Source: Chromatiaceae bacterium (GTDB lineage: Bacteria > Pseudomonadota > Gammaproteobacteria > Chromatiales > Chromatiaceae). Taken from it: a stretch of DNA of 64,000 bases. The stretch spans positions 372,001-436,000 of the forward strand of contig JACKMP010000001.1 of the NCBI GenBank assembly GCA_024235315.1, read 5' to 3'. Of the stretch, positions 32,792 through 42,254 are shown piece after piece; position 1 is the stretch's first letter, and every line of letters begins with the position of its first letter. The notes under the pieces are model-generated. The model was not told where the DNA came from. It saw only the letters and a program-made list of their open reading frames with translations, and made no database searches. The position numbers and the translations under genes are program-made.

Positions 32792-33750
32792 CAGTAGAAC
32801 TTGGCCAGGTCCATACCCCGGTAGAGGTCGGCGACCTGGTCCGCATAACCGTTGAACATCAGGGTGCGATGCTTGCTGGAGAACAGGCCCTCTCCAATCA
32901 GGCGGTGGCGTGCCTGACTCCAGCGCGGGTGATCCACCTCTGGATTCACGTTGGCATAGAATCCGTATTCGTGCGGCGCCCGTTTCCACCAGGTGGTCTC
33001 GGGCAGTGTCCGCGAGAAGCTGATGCGCACAATCGATTTGATGCTCTTGAAGCCGTATTTCCACGGTACGACGAGGCGCAGCGGTGCCCCGTTCTGATTC
33101 GGCAGCAGTTCGCCGTAGAGCCCGGTTGCGAGGATCGTCAGCGGGTGCATCGCCTCGTCCATGCGCAGACCCTCACGGTACGGCCAGTCCAACACCGCAC
33201 GCCTCTGGCCGGGCATCTGCTGCTCATCCACCAGGGTCTCGAAGGTCACATAATTGGCCTTCGAGGTGGGCTTGAATCGGGTGAGCAGGTCACCCAGCGG
33301 GAACCCGACCCAGGGCACGACCATCGCCCAGGCCTCGACGCAGCGCAGGCGGTAGATCCTCTCCTCCTGAGGGAAAGCCTTCAGGATGTCCTCGATGCCG
33401 ATCTCTCCAGGTGCCTCGCATTCGCCGTCGACAACGATATTCCAGGGCCGGGTCTTCAGTGTGTGGGCATTGCGTGCCGGATCTTCCTTGCCGGTACCGA
33501 ACTCGTAGAAATTGTTGTAGCCGGTCACGTGTTCGTAGCCAGTCGGCTCGAGGTCGTCCCCGTAAGGGGTATCGACGAGGCCGCTCATCGGCGTTCCCCT
33601 GCCCGGCACCTTGACCAGGGCCGCGGCGGGACCGGCGACCATGCCGATGCCCAGGGCCGCCGCCGTCTTGAGAAACGCGCGCCGCCCGGCGTAGTCCGCG
33701 GGGTCGGTAATTTCGGACGGACGGATATCGGCGGGCTTCTTGATCAACAT
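32791..33750 (-). CDS. msrP: Periplasmic methionine sulfoxide reductase catalytic subunit MsrP
   Basis: A 319-residue molybdopterin enzyme (YedY family) that repairs oxidised methionines in envelope proteins. The N-terminal twin-arginine signal is AGRRAFLKTAAALGIGMVAG. The Mo-ligand cysteine is in IYRLRCVEAWAMVVPWVGFP; GYNNFYEFGTGKEDPA and RLVVPWKYGFKSIKSIVRI are the cofactor and substrate segments. ATG 33750 gives a normal length and places the Tat motif near residue 24; the open frame upstream has no family features. No strong ribosome site. It overlaps msrQ by one base. A small membrane-protein gene lies 55 bases upstream on the same strand. Confidence 0.94.
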   Translation of the reverse strand: MLIKKPADIRPSEITDPADYAGRRAFLKTAAALGIGMVAGPAAALVKVPGRGTPMSGLVDTPYGDDLEPTGYEHVTGYNNFYEFGTGKEDPARNAHTLKTRPWNIVVDGECEAPGEIGIEDILKAFPQEERIYRLRCVEAWAMVVPWVGFPLGDLLTRFKPTSKANYVTFETLVDEQQMPGQRRAVLDWPYREGLRMDEAMHPLTILATGLYGELLPNQNGAPLRLVVPWKYGFKSIKSIVRISFSRTLPETTWWKRAPHEYGFYANVNPEVDHPRWSQARHRLIGEGLFSSKHRTLMFNGYADQVADLYRGMDLAKFY

Positions 33751-33805
33751 GGTTGGGTACTCAATCGGGTGTCGCCAATAAGACCGGTGAAGTCGTGCTT
33801 TGATT

Positions 33806-34012
33806 TCACTTGGATCCTGCATCCGATATGCGGTTTTTTCGTGCCAGCCACAGCACAGGCGCGATGGCGGCGAAGAATGTCGCGGCCATCGAGAGCCCTG
33901 GCGACCCGCCGGCCAGGAGCACACCGTAGCCGGCAGCGCCGCCAAGCAATGCCGACAAGACAAAAATCCGCAGGATCAGGCAGATTCGGCAGGCTTTCGG
34001 GGTAACGGCCAT
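33806..34012 (-). CDS. Small two-helix membrane protein upstream of msrPQ
   Basis: A 68-residue hypothetical protein. It begins MAVTPKACRICLILR with a C-x-x-C pair (C8, C11), then two hydrophobic helices (about residues 10-32 and 40-58) separated by a short Gly/Ser loop, and a basic end WLARKNRISDAGSK. I do not recognise the family. Coding is supported by composition and by the same-strand position 55 bases before msrP. The ribosome site is weak. It could be a partner of MsrPQ or an unrelated small membrane protein. The cysteine pair at the membrane face is the feature most worth noting. Confidence 0.5.
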   Translation of the reverse strand: MAVTPKACRICLILRIFVLSALLGGAAGYGVLLAGGSPGLSMAATFFAAIAPVLWLARKNRISDAGSK

Positions 34013-34248
34013 AGCAATTACTCAATGACAGCGACTGACAGGAATACGCAGGCACCACCCTATCCGAACCGGAGGCCGCGTTCACCCATCGGTATGCCGT
34101 CGTGGACGACGATGGCGGTGTGCGCAAGTGTAGACTGTCCGCCACGCGATCGAGCCGGCCGACAGCACGGGCGCGGGACCAGCACTGCACCACCACTCCA
34201 GGCCGTCGATACGACCAACGGCAATACCGCAATTGAAGGAGAAACCCG

Positions 34249-35193
34249 ATGAACAGATGCCACCTTGCCCCCTACCGCCAGCGATGGATCACCGCACTGC
34301 TCCTGCTGTTGGTTGTACCGGCGGCATACGCAGCTCCCGACCTGCAGGTGCAAAAGATCACCGACTCCGTATACGCCCTGGTCGGGCCTTTCGGCAACCG
34401 TTCTGCGGAGAATCTCGGCAACAATGCCACGTTCGGATTCATTGTCACAGACGAAGGTGTCATCCTGATCGACGCCGGTGGCGGTTACCTGGGTGCAGAG
34501 GCAATCCAGTCCGCCATCGCCGACGTCACGACGCAGCCGGTGAAGATCGTTGTCAATACCGGCGGTCAGGACCATCGCTGGCTGGGCAACGGCTATTTCA
34601 AGGAACACGGCGCACGCATCATCGCCAGCCGCCGTGCGGTCGAGGACCAAAAGGCAAGAGCCCGGGATCAGCTGATGGTGCTCGACAACCTGGTCGGCCT
34701 GAAGGGCATGGAGGGGACGACGCCGGTATACGCCGATGAGGTGTTCGACGACAGGCTCGATATTGCACTGGGCGGGGTCAGACTGGAGCTCCACCATGTG
34801 GGCCAGGCGCATACCCCGGGCGACCTGTTCGCCTGGTTGCCGGCGCAGTCGGTGATGTTCAGTGGCGACATCGTCTACATCGGCCGCATGCTCGGCATCA
34901 TGCCCCATTCCAACAGCAGGTCCTGGATCGAGACCTTTAATGCCATGGCCGGGTTCGGGCCCTCGGTCGTCGTGCCCGGACATGGGCCGGCCTCGACGCT
35001 GGACCAGGCACGCGCCGACACGCTCGATTACCTGGTGACACTGCGTAACAAGATCAGCATCTTCATGGAAGCGGGCCGCGGCATCGAGGAAGTGGGCACC
35101 CTCGATCAATCGGCGTTCGCCCATCTGGTGAGTTACGACGAACTCAAGGGCCGCAACGCGCAGCAGGTCTTCCAGGAGATGGAGTGGGAGTGA
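34249..35193 (+). CDS. Exported metallo-beta-lactamase-fold protein with altered zinc site
   Basis: A 314-residue protein with a signal peptide (residues 1-28, cleaved after AAYA). The fold is that of MBL hydrolases near SoxH and quinoprotein-relay types: GFIVTDEGVILIDAGGGYLG, then VVNTGGQDHRWLGNGYF, HHVGQAHTPGDLFAWLP, VMFSGDIVY and VVVPGHGP. The normal HxHxDH motif is T-G-G-Q-D-H here. The first two zinc-1 histidines are missing, while the Asp-His pair and the later His residues (AHTPGD, PGHGP) remain. One metal ion or a non-hydrolytic role is likely. The ATG has GGAG ten bases upstream. A long antisense frame covers the same interval and is rejected. Confidence 0.85.
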   Translation: MNRCHLAPYRQRWITALLLLLVVPAAYAAPDLQVQKITDSVYALVGPFGNRSAENLGNNATFGFIVTDEGVILIDAGGGYLGAEAIQSAIADVTTQPVKIVVNTGGQDHRWLGNGYFKEHGARIIASRRAVEDQKARARDQLMVLDNLVGLKGMEGTTPVYADEVFDDRLDIALGGVRLELHHVGQAHTPGDLFAWLPAQSVMFSGDIVYIGRMLGIMPHSNSRSWIETFNAMAGFGPSVVVPGHGPASTLDQARADTLDYLVTLRNKISIFMEAGRGIEEVGTLDQSAFAHLVSYDELKGRNAQQVFQEMEWE

Positions 35194-35221
35194 CGTCGGG
35201 ACCGAGCCGGTACCGCCGGCG

Positions 35222-35428
35222 TCAATAGTGCGGCGGTGGGGGCTCGTGCGCCGGATCACCATCCAGTGGCGAGGGGCGCAGCTCTCGGACGATCTCCTGC
35301 AGACGCGCCAGTTCCCTGCGCATTTCGACGATCAGCTGATCCTGGCGCACCACCGCCTGGTTCAGCACCTCGATCGCCAGTTCCTGGTGGGTGAAACGGA
35401 CCTGCAGGTCTTCCAATTCTTCGCGCAT
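35222..35428 (-). CDS. slyX: SlyX family protein
   Basis: A 68-residue coiled-coil protein. The pattern LEDLQVRFTHQELAIEVLNQ followed by AVVRQDQLIVEMRRELARLQ and a proline-rich C-terminus ending PPPPHY is the SlyX signature; the role is unknown. ATG 35428 overlaps the purL stop in TGATG, so translation is coupled to purL. A start four codons upstream (MGGL) is possible but lies inside purL. Convergent with the MBL-fold gene, 28 bases apart. Confidence 0.9.
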   Translation of the reverse strand: MREELEDLQVRFTHQELAIEVLNQAVVRQDQLIVEMRRELARLQEIVRELRPSPLDGDPAHEPPPPHY

Positions 35429-38400
35429 CAGCCCACCCATCGGCGTGCATTGCGGAACAGACGGCGCCAGGGTGCGTCCTCAAGCCAGTCATCGGGATGC
35501 CAGGAGTTCTGCACCGCGCGCACTACGCGTTCGGGGTGCGGCATCATGATCGTGACGCGGCCATCTGCGCTGCACAGGCCGGTGATGCCGCCAGGCGAGC
35601 CATTGGGATTGGCCGGGTAACGCACGGCAGATTCGCCGTTGTTCTCGATATAGCGCAAGGCCACCTGGGGCACAACCGAACCGAGCTGCTCTGCGCTGGC
35701 AAACTCGGCCCGTCCCTCTCCATGCGCGACCACGATCGGCAGACGCGAGCCCGCCATGCCCTCGAGCAGGATCGAAGGTGTCGGCTCGACCTCGACCATC
35801 ACGAAGCGCGCCTCGAACTGCTCGGAACGGTTGCGCACGAAATGCGGCCAGTGCTGGGCACCCGGGATCAGCGACTTCAGGTTCGACAACATCTGGCAGC
35901 CATTGCACACCCCGAGGGTGAAGGTGTCTTCGCGCTCGAAGAAGGCACTGAATTGATCACGTGCACGGTCGTTGAACAGGATCGACTTGGCCCAGCCCTC
36001 CCCCGCACCCAGCACATCGCCGTAGCTGAAGCCGCCGCATGCCGCCAGACCCTGGAAACCGTCCAGGCTTACCCGACCGCTCAGGATGTCCGACATGTGC
36101 ACATCGACGCATTCGAAGCCCGCCTTGTTGAACGATGCGGCCATTTCCACCTGCCCGTTCACGCCCTGCTCGCGCAGGATCGCCACCCGCGGGTGACGCG
36201 ATTCGGCGAACGGCGCGGCGATGTCGTCGTTGTGATCGAAACTCAAGCTGACCGAAAGACCGGGGTCGGTTTCGACGATGCGCGCGAACTCCTCGGCGGC
36301 GCACTGTGGATCGTCACGCAGCGACTGCATCTGCATCGTCGTCTCTGACCATGCCTGCTGCAGCACGGCGCGCCGCTCGGCATAGACAGGTCTTTCACCG
36401 TGCCGTATGCGGATGTCGGCACCGTCGTTCACCGTGCCAATGAGCTGACAGCATGCACCCAGTCCGGCACGCTCGAGCAGATTCAGCACATCATCGCTGT
36501 CGCTGTGGCGCACCTGCAGCACTGCGCCGAGTTCCTCGTTGAACAGCACGGACAGGTCGTCCCGGGCCAAGCCTGCCAGGTCGATATCCAGGCCACAGCG
36601 ACCAGCGAACGCCATTTCGCACAGGGTCGCGAGCAAGCCGCCGTCAGACCGGTCGTGGTACGCGAGGATCAGTCCGTCGCGATTGAGGTCCTGCAGTACG
36701 GCAAACAGGGCCTTGAGCAACGCGGCGTCATCCACATCGGGCGGTATGTCACCGATCTGTCGATAGACCTGCGCCAGCGCCGAACCCCCGAGGCGGTTTC
36801 TGCCCCGTCCCAGGTCGATCAGCACCAGATCGGTATCGCCGGCATCTGTGCGCAGCTGCGGCGTCAGGGTGCGGCGCACATCGACCACGGGCGCGAACGC
36901 CGAGACGATCAGCGACAACGGGGCACTCATCTCGCGCCGCTCACCCTGGTGCTGCCATACCGTCTTCATCGACATCGAATCCTTTCCGACCGGGATCGCG
37001 ATGCCCAGTGCCGGGCAGAGTTCCATGCCGACGGCATGCACGGTCTCGTACAGGCGTGCATCCTCACCGGGGTGGCCGGCCGCCGCCATCCAGTTGGCCG
37101 ACAGCTTCACATCGGCGAGACGCCCGATCGCCGCCGCAGCGATGTTGGTCAAAGCCTCGCCGATCGCCATGCGGCCGGACGCGGCAGCATCCAGCAGTGC
37201 CAGCGGCGTGCGCTCACCCATGCTCATCGCCTCGCCGCGATAGCCGTCGAAATCGGCCACGGTAACCGCGACGTCGGCCACCGGCACCTGCCAGGGACCC
37301 ACCATCTGGTCGCGCGCCACCATCCCGGTGATGCTGCGATCACCGATCGACACCAGGAAGGTCTTGTTGGCAACCGTCGGCAACCGCAACACCCGCCCTA
37401 CCGCCTCAGCGACAGTGACACCGTCCAGTCGCAGTGCCTGCAGTGACGGCTGGCTGCGCGCGACGTCACGCTGCATGCGCGGCGGCTTGCCGAACAGCAA
37501 GGACATCGGCATATCGATCGGGTTGGCGGCGAAGTGCCGGTCACCCAGTACCAGGTGCTGTTCATCGCTCGCCTCGCCGACCACCGCATACGGGCAGCGT
37601 TCGCGTTCGCAGATCGCCTCGAAGGCCGCGAGGCGGTCACGCGCCACGGCCAGCACGTAGCGCTCCTGCGATTCGTTGCACCAGATTTCCATCGGTGACA
37701 TGCCGAGATCGTCGTTGGGCACCTCGCGCAGTTCGAAACGCCCGCCGCGTTCACCATCGTGCACCAGCTCGGGCAGCGCATTCGACAGCCCGCCGGCCCC
37801 GACGTCGTGGATAAACAGGATCGGGTTGTCGCCACCGTGCTGCCAGCAGCGATCGATGACCTCCTGGCAGCGTCTCTCCATCTCCGGGTTGGCGCGCTGC
37901 ACCGAGGCGAAATCCAGGTCCTCTGCCGAGGTACCGGAGGCCATCGACGACGCGGCACCGCCGCCGAGCCCGATCAGCATCGCCGGACCGCCAAGGACGA
38001 TCAGCGGTGTGCCGGCGGGAAACGCCTTCTTTTCGACATGACCCGCCCGGATATTGCCGAGACCGCCGGCAAGCATGATCGGCTTGTGATAACCACGCAG
38101 TTCATCACCCTGAGCCGCAGGCACTTTTTCTTCGAAGGTACGGAAGTATCCAAGCAGGTTGGGACGGCCGAACTCGTTGTTGAATGCCGCCGCACCGATC
38201 GGGCCTTCGAGCATGATGTCGAGCGCGCTGACGATCCGGCCCGGCTTGCCGAAGTCCTCTTCCCACGGCTGCACAGCGCCGGGGATGCGCAGGTTGGAAA
38301 CCGAGAAGCCGCACAGCCCGGCCTTGGGTTTGGCACCGATCCCGGTCGCACCCTCGTCGCGAATCTCGCCTCCTGCGCCAGTCGCCGCACCCGGGTCGGG

Positions 38401-39300
38401 TGAGATCGCAGTCGGATGATTGTGGGTCTCGACCTTCATCAGGATATGGATATCCTCGTCATGCCGACCGTAGGCCCCGGTGAGGGGATCCGGGTAGAAA
38501 CGGTAGCCTTCGCTGCCGCGGATCACCGCCGCATTGTCCTTGTATGCCGACAGCACATCGTCAGGTGACTTCTCGGTGGTATTGCGGATCATCGCGAACA
38601 GCGAATGCGGTTGTGCCTCACCGTCAATGGTCCAGCTCGCGTTGAAGATCTTGTGCCGGCAATGCTCCGAGTTGGCCTGCGCAAACATCATCAGTTCGAC
38701 GTCGCTGGGATTGCGGCGCAGCGCACTGAAGCTCCCGACCAGGTAGTCGATCTCGTCATCCGACAGGGCCAGCCCCAGCTCGCTATTGGCCGCCAGCAGG
38801 GCGGTACGCCCCCCCTTCAACACATCGACCTGCCGGAAAGGCCGTGGTTCGGCGTGCCGGAACAGTACGGCAGCCGAGTCCAGGTCCTGCAGCACCACCT
38901 GGGTCATACGGTCGTGAAGCTGCGCGGCGATCGCGGCTCCGCCCACATGGTCGCCCGCGTCGACCCAGTAGGCGATACCACGCTCGATCCGGCGGATCTC
39001 GCTCAGACCGCAATTGTGTGCGATATCCGTGGCCTTGCTCGACCAGGGTGAGATCGTGCCTGGCCTTGGCACCACCAGAAACAGCTGCCCGTCCTCACCC
39101 GGTTCGCCATGTGCCGGACCGTATTCAAGCAGGCGCTGCAGAATACCGGCCGCGGCGTCGCTCAGATCGGCGTCGACATCCACGAAGTGCATGAACTCGG
39201 CACTAATGCGCACACCGGGTCCTGCCACCGGGACCAGGCGGTTCAGGATCTTCTGCAAACGGAAATCGGAGAGAGCGGGCGCGCCGCGCAGTATCAGCAT
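35428..39300 (-). CDS. purL: Phosphoribosylformylglycinamidine synthase, single-chain
   Basis: A 1290-residue large-type FGAM synthase. It converts FGAR to FGAM with glutamine and ATP in purine synthesis. The N-terminal PurS-like domain is followed by two PurM-like halves with KVETHNHPTAISPDPGAATG (ATP/metal), GGPAMLIGLGGGAASSM, the LSANWMAAAGHPGED segment and AIPVGKDSMSMKTVW. The C-terminal glutaminase has the nucleophile in FTLGVCNGCQMLSNLK and the late His-Glu in MMPHPERVVRA. Length is normal for proteobacteria. slyX follows with a one-base overlap; 64 bases separate its start from the upstream MBL hydrolase gene. Confidence 0.97.
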   Translation of the reverse strand: MLILRGAPALSDFRLQKILNRLVPVAGPGVRISAEFMHFVDVDADLSDAAAGILQRLLEYGPAHGEPGEDGQLFLVVPRPGTISPWSSKATDIAHNCGLSEIRRIERGIAYWVDAGDHVGGAAIAAQLHDRMTQVVLQDLDSAAVLFRHAEPRPFRQVDVLKGGRTALLAANSELGLALSDDEIDYLVGSFSALRRNPSDVELMMFAQANSEHCRHKIFNASWTIDGEAQPHSLFAMIRNTTEKSPDDVLSAYKDNAAVIRGSEGYRFYPDPLTGAYGRHDEDIHILMKVETHNHPTAISPDPGAATGAGGEIRDEGATGIGAKPKAGLCGFSVSNLRIPGAVQPWEEDFGKPGRIVSALDIMLEGPIGAAAFNNEFGRPNLLGYFRTFEEKVPAAQGDELRGYHKPIMLAGGLGNIRAGHVEKKAFPAGTPLIVLGGPAMLIGLGGGAASSMASGTSAEDLDFASVQRANPEMERRCQEVIDRCWQHGGDNPILFIHDVGAGGLSNALPELVHDGERGGRFELREVPNDDLGMSPMEIWCNESQERYVLAVARDRLAAFEAICERERCPYAVVGEASDEQHLVLGDRHFAANPIDMPMSLLFGKPPRMQRDVARSQPSLQALRLDGVTVAEAVGRVLRLPTVANKTFLVSIGDRSITGMVARDQMVGPWQVPVADVAVTVADFDGYRGEAMSMGERTPLALLDAAASGRMAIGEALTNIAAAAIGRLADVKLSANWMAAAGHPGEDARLYETVHAVGMELCPALGIAIPVGKDSMSMKTVWQHQGERREMSAPLSLIVSAFAPVVDVRRTLTPQLRTDAGDTDLVLIDLGRGRNRLGGSALAQVYRQIGDIPPDVDDAALLKALFAVLQDLNRDGLILAYHDRSDGGLLATLCEMAFAGRCGLDIDLAGLARDDLSVLFNEELGAVLQVRHSDSDDVLNLLERAGLGACCQLIGTVNDGADIRIRHGERPVYAERRAVLQQAWSETTMQMQSLRDDPQCAAEEFARIVETDPGLSVSLSFDHNDDIAAPFAESRHPRVAILREQGVNGQVEMAASFNKAGFECVDVHMSDILSGRVSLDGFQGLAACGGFSYGDVLGAGEGWAKSILFNDRARDQFSAFFEREDTFTLGVCNGCQMLSNLKSLIPGAQHWPHFVRNRSEQFEARFVMVEVEPTPSILLEGMAGSRLPIVVAHGEGRAEFASAEQLGSVVPQVALRYIENNGESAVRYPANPNGSPGGITGLCSADGRVTIMMPHPERVVRAVQNSWHPDDWLEDAPWRRLFRNARRWVG

Positions 39301-39364
39301 GGGAACCCCAGAAACTTCAGCCAGGATGGCAAGCCTAAAATGATACTGCAGCGCGATCGACGCG

Positions 39365-40138
39365 TCAGGACGAGATCGCGAACCAACCGCTGGCCTGGTC
39401 CTGGATCAGCAGGCTGAGACAGGCACCAAGATCCGCGGACACTCCCTCCAGTGCCTGCCGCGCCAGTTCCGGCGAGTTGTTCCTCTCGCTCAGGTGCGCC
39501 GCCACCAGGTGGCGCAGCCGGCCGTGGTTGATGCGGCGCAGAAAATCCGCCGCCTGGGCGTTGTTGAGATGACCGTAAAGGCCGCCGACACGGGCCTGCA
39601 GGCTGGGTGGATACGGACCGCTGGCCAGCATATCCAGGTCGTGATTGCATTCGAGCAGCAGGGCGTCGACCCCATCAAATGCCTCAACCACGCGCGGGGT
39701 GATGCTGCCCAGGTCGGTCAACAGGCCGAGACGCTGGCCGGCATGGTCGAATACATACTGTGTGGGCTCACGTGCATCATGCGGCACCGGGACCGGCGTG
39801 ATGGCCAACTCGCCAATCCGGAACCCACCAGCGTGGCCGGCAAACAGATTGAGACTGCTGATGGCGCCGAAATCCGCCGCACGCCAGGTACCGTGGGTCA
39901 TCCACACCGGGATCCCGAAACGTCGCGCGACCGCACCGACGCCACGCATGTGGTCGCCGTGCTCATGGGTTACCAGGATCGCGGTCAGAGCGGTCGGGTC
40001 GAAATCAAGCCGGTGGCATCGCGACACGAATTCGCGTGCCGCGAAACCACAATCCACCAACACCCGAGTCGTCCCCGCCTCGATGACCGTCGCGTTACCG
40101 CGACTGCCGCTGCCCAGCGAGGCAAAGCGAAACGCCAT
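39365..40138 (-). CDS. MBL-fold metallohydrolase (YycJ/WalJ type)
   Basis: A 257-residue cytoplasmic zinc hydrolase. The complete HxHxDH motif is VTHEHGDHMRGVGAVARRFG; LGSGSRGNATVIEAG at the start and LLLECNHDLDML later are typical of the YycJ/VicX group, as are LYGHLNNAQAADFL and HLVAAHLSERNNSPELA. Family members act as 5'-3' exonucleases or phosphodiesterases; the substrate here is open. The gene lies six bases after bamC on the same strand, in a dapA-bamC-MBL order that is common in gammaproteobacteria, and may be in that operon. Confidence 0.88.
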   Translation of the reverse strand: MAFRFASLGSGSRGNATVIEAGTTRVLVDCGFAAREFVSRCHRLDFDPTALTAILVTHEHGDHMRGVGAVARRFGIPVWMTHGTWRAADFGAISSLNLFAGHAGGFRIGELAITPVPVPHDAREPTQYVFDHAGQRLGLLTDLGSITPRVVEAFDGVDALLLECNHDLDMLASGPYPPSLQARVGGLYGHLNNAQAADFLRRINHGRLRHLVAAHLSERNNSPELARQALEGVSADLGACLSLLIQDQASGWFAISS

Positions 40139-40144
40139 CCGGGA

Positions 40145-41311
40145 TCAGCGTATCTGCTCGTTCAACAGTGTAAGGATGCGAATCGATGTGGGCGACGCGT
40201 CCGGCTCACCCTTGTCGTTGGCCACGGTCACCACGGTGCGATCGCCATTGTCGCCGACCTTCACCTGATAGCGGTTGACCTTGTCCACATCCTTGTCGTC
40301 GCCCCAGAACTTGAGACTCGACAGCCAGCCCTCGTCGGCGTCCTCTTTCGAGGGGTCGTTGTAACGCACGTAGTAGATGCCTGCCGAGCGATCACGGTCC
40401 TCGACTGCAAAGCCGCCCCGGTCGAGTGCCAGACCGACCAGGCGCCAGGAGCGGCTGAAGGTGTCGTCGATCAGCAGCTGCGTGCCGGTGCGCGTATTAA
40501 GCAGCTGAGAACGGGTCTGCTGGCGCTGACCGCCTGCAGCCAGTTGGGCCTGGGCCCGCTCATCCAGCGCACCGAGGTACACCATCAGGCGACGCAGCAT
40601 CTCGGCCTCGAGCTGCGGATCACGTTCACGCGGCACCCAGACGGTGCGTTCGGTGGTTCCACCCGAGCCCTGGATAACCTGCTCTTCCATACCGAAATGG
40701 GTCATATAGACCTCGGTCCGGCCATCCGTCGAACGCTCGAGGCGCACCCGGTACTGGTCGCGAAAACCGGTCTCGTAGAGGCCATCAAGAGTCTTGCGTA
40801 TTGCGTCGGTAACGAAATCCCGACTGATATTCGCCCGGTTCTCAATCCACGCAGTGCGCATGATGCCCACGGTCGGATCCTGTTCGAGCATCAGGATGCC
40901 GGCTTCCTGCCAGAAATCGACCACGCGTTGCCAGACTTCTTCGACCGAGCCGGTAACCACCAACCACCGAGAATCACCGTCACGCCGGACTTCAATGTCC
41001 TTGACCGCCGGCAGCACACTGCCCGCCACCGCCACACGTGTGGCGTCGTCGGCACCACGCAGCTTGCGATCGGTCAGGTACTCGGAATAACTGGTCGACA
41101 CGCCACCGATGCTGTCAGGCACGCTCATGCGGTCATTGATCCGGTCAGATGTCAGATCGGGCGGCACTTCAAGGTTGCGATCGGCCTGGGTCTCGCGCTT
41201 GTATTCGACCGCCTTGTCCGGCAATACGTCATCGACGTTGACGCTGCTGCAGGCAGCGATACCGACAGCAAGCAGGGCCAGAAGCGAGTTACGGGACAGC
41301 TTTTTCATCAT
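40145..41311 (-). CDS. bamC: Outer membrane assembly lipoprotein BamC
   Basis: A 388-residue lipoprotein of the BAM complex, which folds beta-barrel proteins into the outer membrane. The signal LLALLAVGIAAC ends in lipobox Cys21. A flexible N-terminal segment with DKAVEYKRETQADRNLEVPP and DLTSDRINDRMSVPDS is the BamD-binding part. Two helix-grip domains follow (LVVTGSVEEVWQRVVDFWQE and TQLLIDDTFSRSWRLVGLAL), and the protein ends in LNEQIR. ATG 41311 (or 41308 just after it) follows AGGA; the open frame upstream is not used. It follows dapA by 50 bases, the usual gammaproteobacterial pair. Confidence 0.92.
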   Translation of the reverse strand: MMKKLSRNSLLALLAVGIAACSSVNVDDVLPDKAVEYKRETQADRNLEVPPDLTSDRINDRMSVPDSIGGVSTSYSEYLTDRKLRGADDATRVAVAGSVLPAVKDIEVRRDGDSRWLVVTGSVEEVWQRVVDFWQEAGILMLEQDPTVGIMRTAWIENRANISRDFVTDAIRKTLDGLYETGFRDQYRVRLERSTDGRTEVYMTHFGMEEQVIQGSGGTTERTVWVPRERDPQLEAEMLRRLMVYLGALDERAQAQLAAGGQRQQTRSQLLNTRTGTQLLIDDTFSRSWRLVGLALDRGGFAVEDRDRSAGIYYVRYNDPSKEDADEGWLSSLKFWGDDKDVDKVNRYQVKVGDNGDRTVVTVANDKGEPDASPTSIRILTLLNEQIR

Positions 41312-41361
41312 TATCAAGGATCCTGCAGCGCCAGCCCGGAGCGGCGCGCGTTCGACGCAGT

Positions 41362-42237
41362 CTAAAGGATACCGGCCTGCTGCATGGCTGCACGCAGTTG
41401 CCCGTGGAAGCTTTCTGAGAACCAGGTCAGCGGCAGGCGAATACCGCGTTCGATCAGGCCCATCTCGGCCAACGCCCATTTGACCGGGATCGGATTGGCC
41501 TCGAGAAACAGGTCCCTGTGCAAACCCGCCAGGGGTGCATCCAGCTGCTCCGCCCGGGCACTGTCTCCGGCGAGTGCAGCAGCGCACATCGCGTGCATGG
41601 CAGCCGGCGCAATGTTCGCCGTGACCGAGATGTCACCATCGGCGCCGAGCAGAATGGCCTCGCGGGCCGTGGCATCGTCACCGCTGTAGACCGCGAAACC
41701 GGGCGGTGTCAGCTCTCGCAGGCGGGTGATCCTGTCGAGCTGTCCCGTCGCCTCCTTGACCCCGACGACGTTGTCGACCTGGGCGATGCGCGCGACCGTT
41801 TCGGGGAGCATGTCGACCGCCGTGCGCCCGGGCACGTTGTACAGGATCTGCGGGATGTCGACCGCCTCGGCCACCGCCTTGTGATGCAGAAAAAGCCCTT
41901 CCTGGGTCGGCTTGTTGTAATACGGCGTGACCAGCAGACAGGCATCCGCACCGGCAGCCTTGGCACATCGAGTCAGGGCAATGGCTTCTCTGGTGGAATT
42001 GGCCCCGGTACCGGCGATAACCGGGATACGGCCTCCGGCCTGATCCACCGCAACGGCAATGGCGGCACAATGTTCCTTTTCATCGAGGGTGGCCGACTCG
42101 CCCGTGGTGCCGACAGCGACGATCGCGTCGGTACCCTGCGCCACATGCCAGTCGATCAGGCGCCGGAACGCCTGTTCATCGACCCCGCCGTCGGCATGCA
42201 TTGGGGTAACAATCGCGACCAGACTGCCCTGGATCAT
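41362..42237 (-). CDS. dapA: 4-hydroxy-tetrahydrodipicolinate synthase
   Basis: A 291-residue class I aldolase. It condenses pyruvate with aspartate semialdehyde, committing carbon to lysine and meso-diaminopimelate. Motifs: GSLVAIVTPMHADGGVDEQA, VGTTGESATLDEKEH, VIAGTGANSTREAIALTRCA, DACLLVTPYYNKPTQEGLF, LYNVPGRTAVDMLPETVARI and VVGVKEATGQLDRI with the Schiff-base lysine. The ending of the chain is normal. A sigma70-like promoter with a palindrome at its start point lies just upstream. bamC follows after 50 bases. Confidence 0.96.
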   Translation of the reverse strand: MIQGSLVAIVTPMHADGGVDEQAFRRLIDWHVAQGTDAIVAVGTTGESATLDEKEHCAAIAVAVDQAGGRIPVIAGTGANSTREAIALTRCAKAAGADACLLVTPYYNKPTQEGLFLHHKAVAEAVDIPQILYNVPGRTAVDMLPETVARIAQVDNVVGVKEATGQLDRITRLRELTPPGFAVYSGDDATAREAILLGADGDISVTANIAPAAMHAMCAAALAGDSARAEQLDAPLAGLHRDLFLEANPIPVKWALAEMGLIERGIRLPLTWFSESFHGQLRAAMQQAGIL

Positions 42238-42254
42238 CCGCTGGCTCCGATGGA

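Noticed and set aside
34060..35262. 400-codon minus-strand open frame
   Set aside because: It is antisense to the MBL-fold gene, which has a signal peptide, family motifs and a ribosome site. The antisense product is His/Arg/Val-rich without a recognisable domain.
39494..41365. 623-codon plus-strand open frame across the MBL hydrolase and bamC
   Set aside because: Antisense shadow over two well-recognised minus-strand genes. Long antisense frames are expected in GC-rich DNA.
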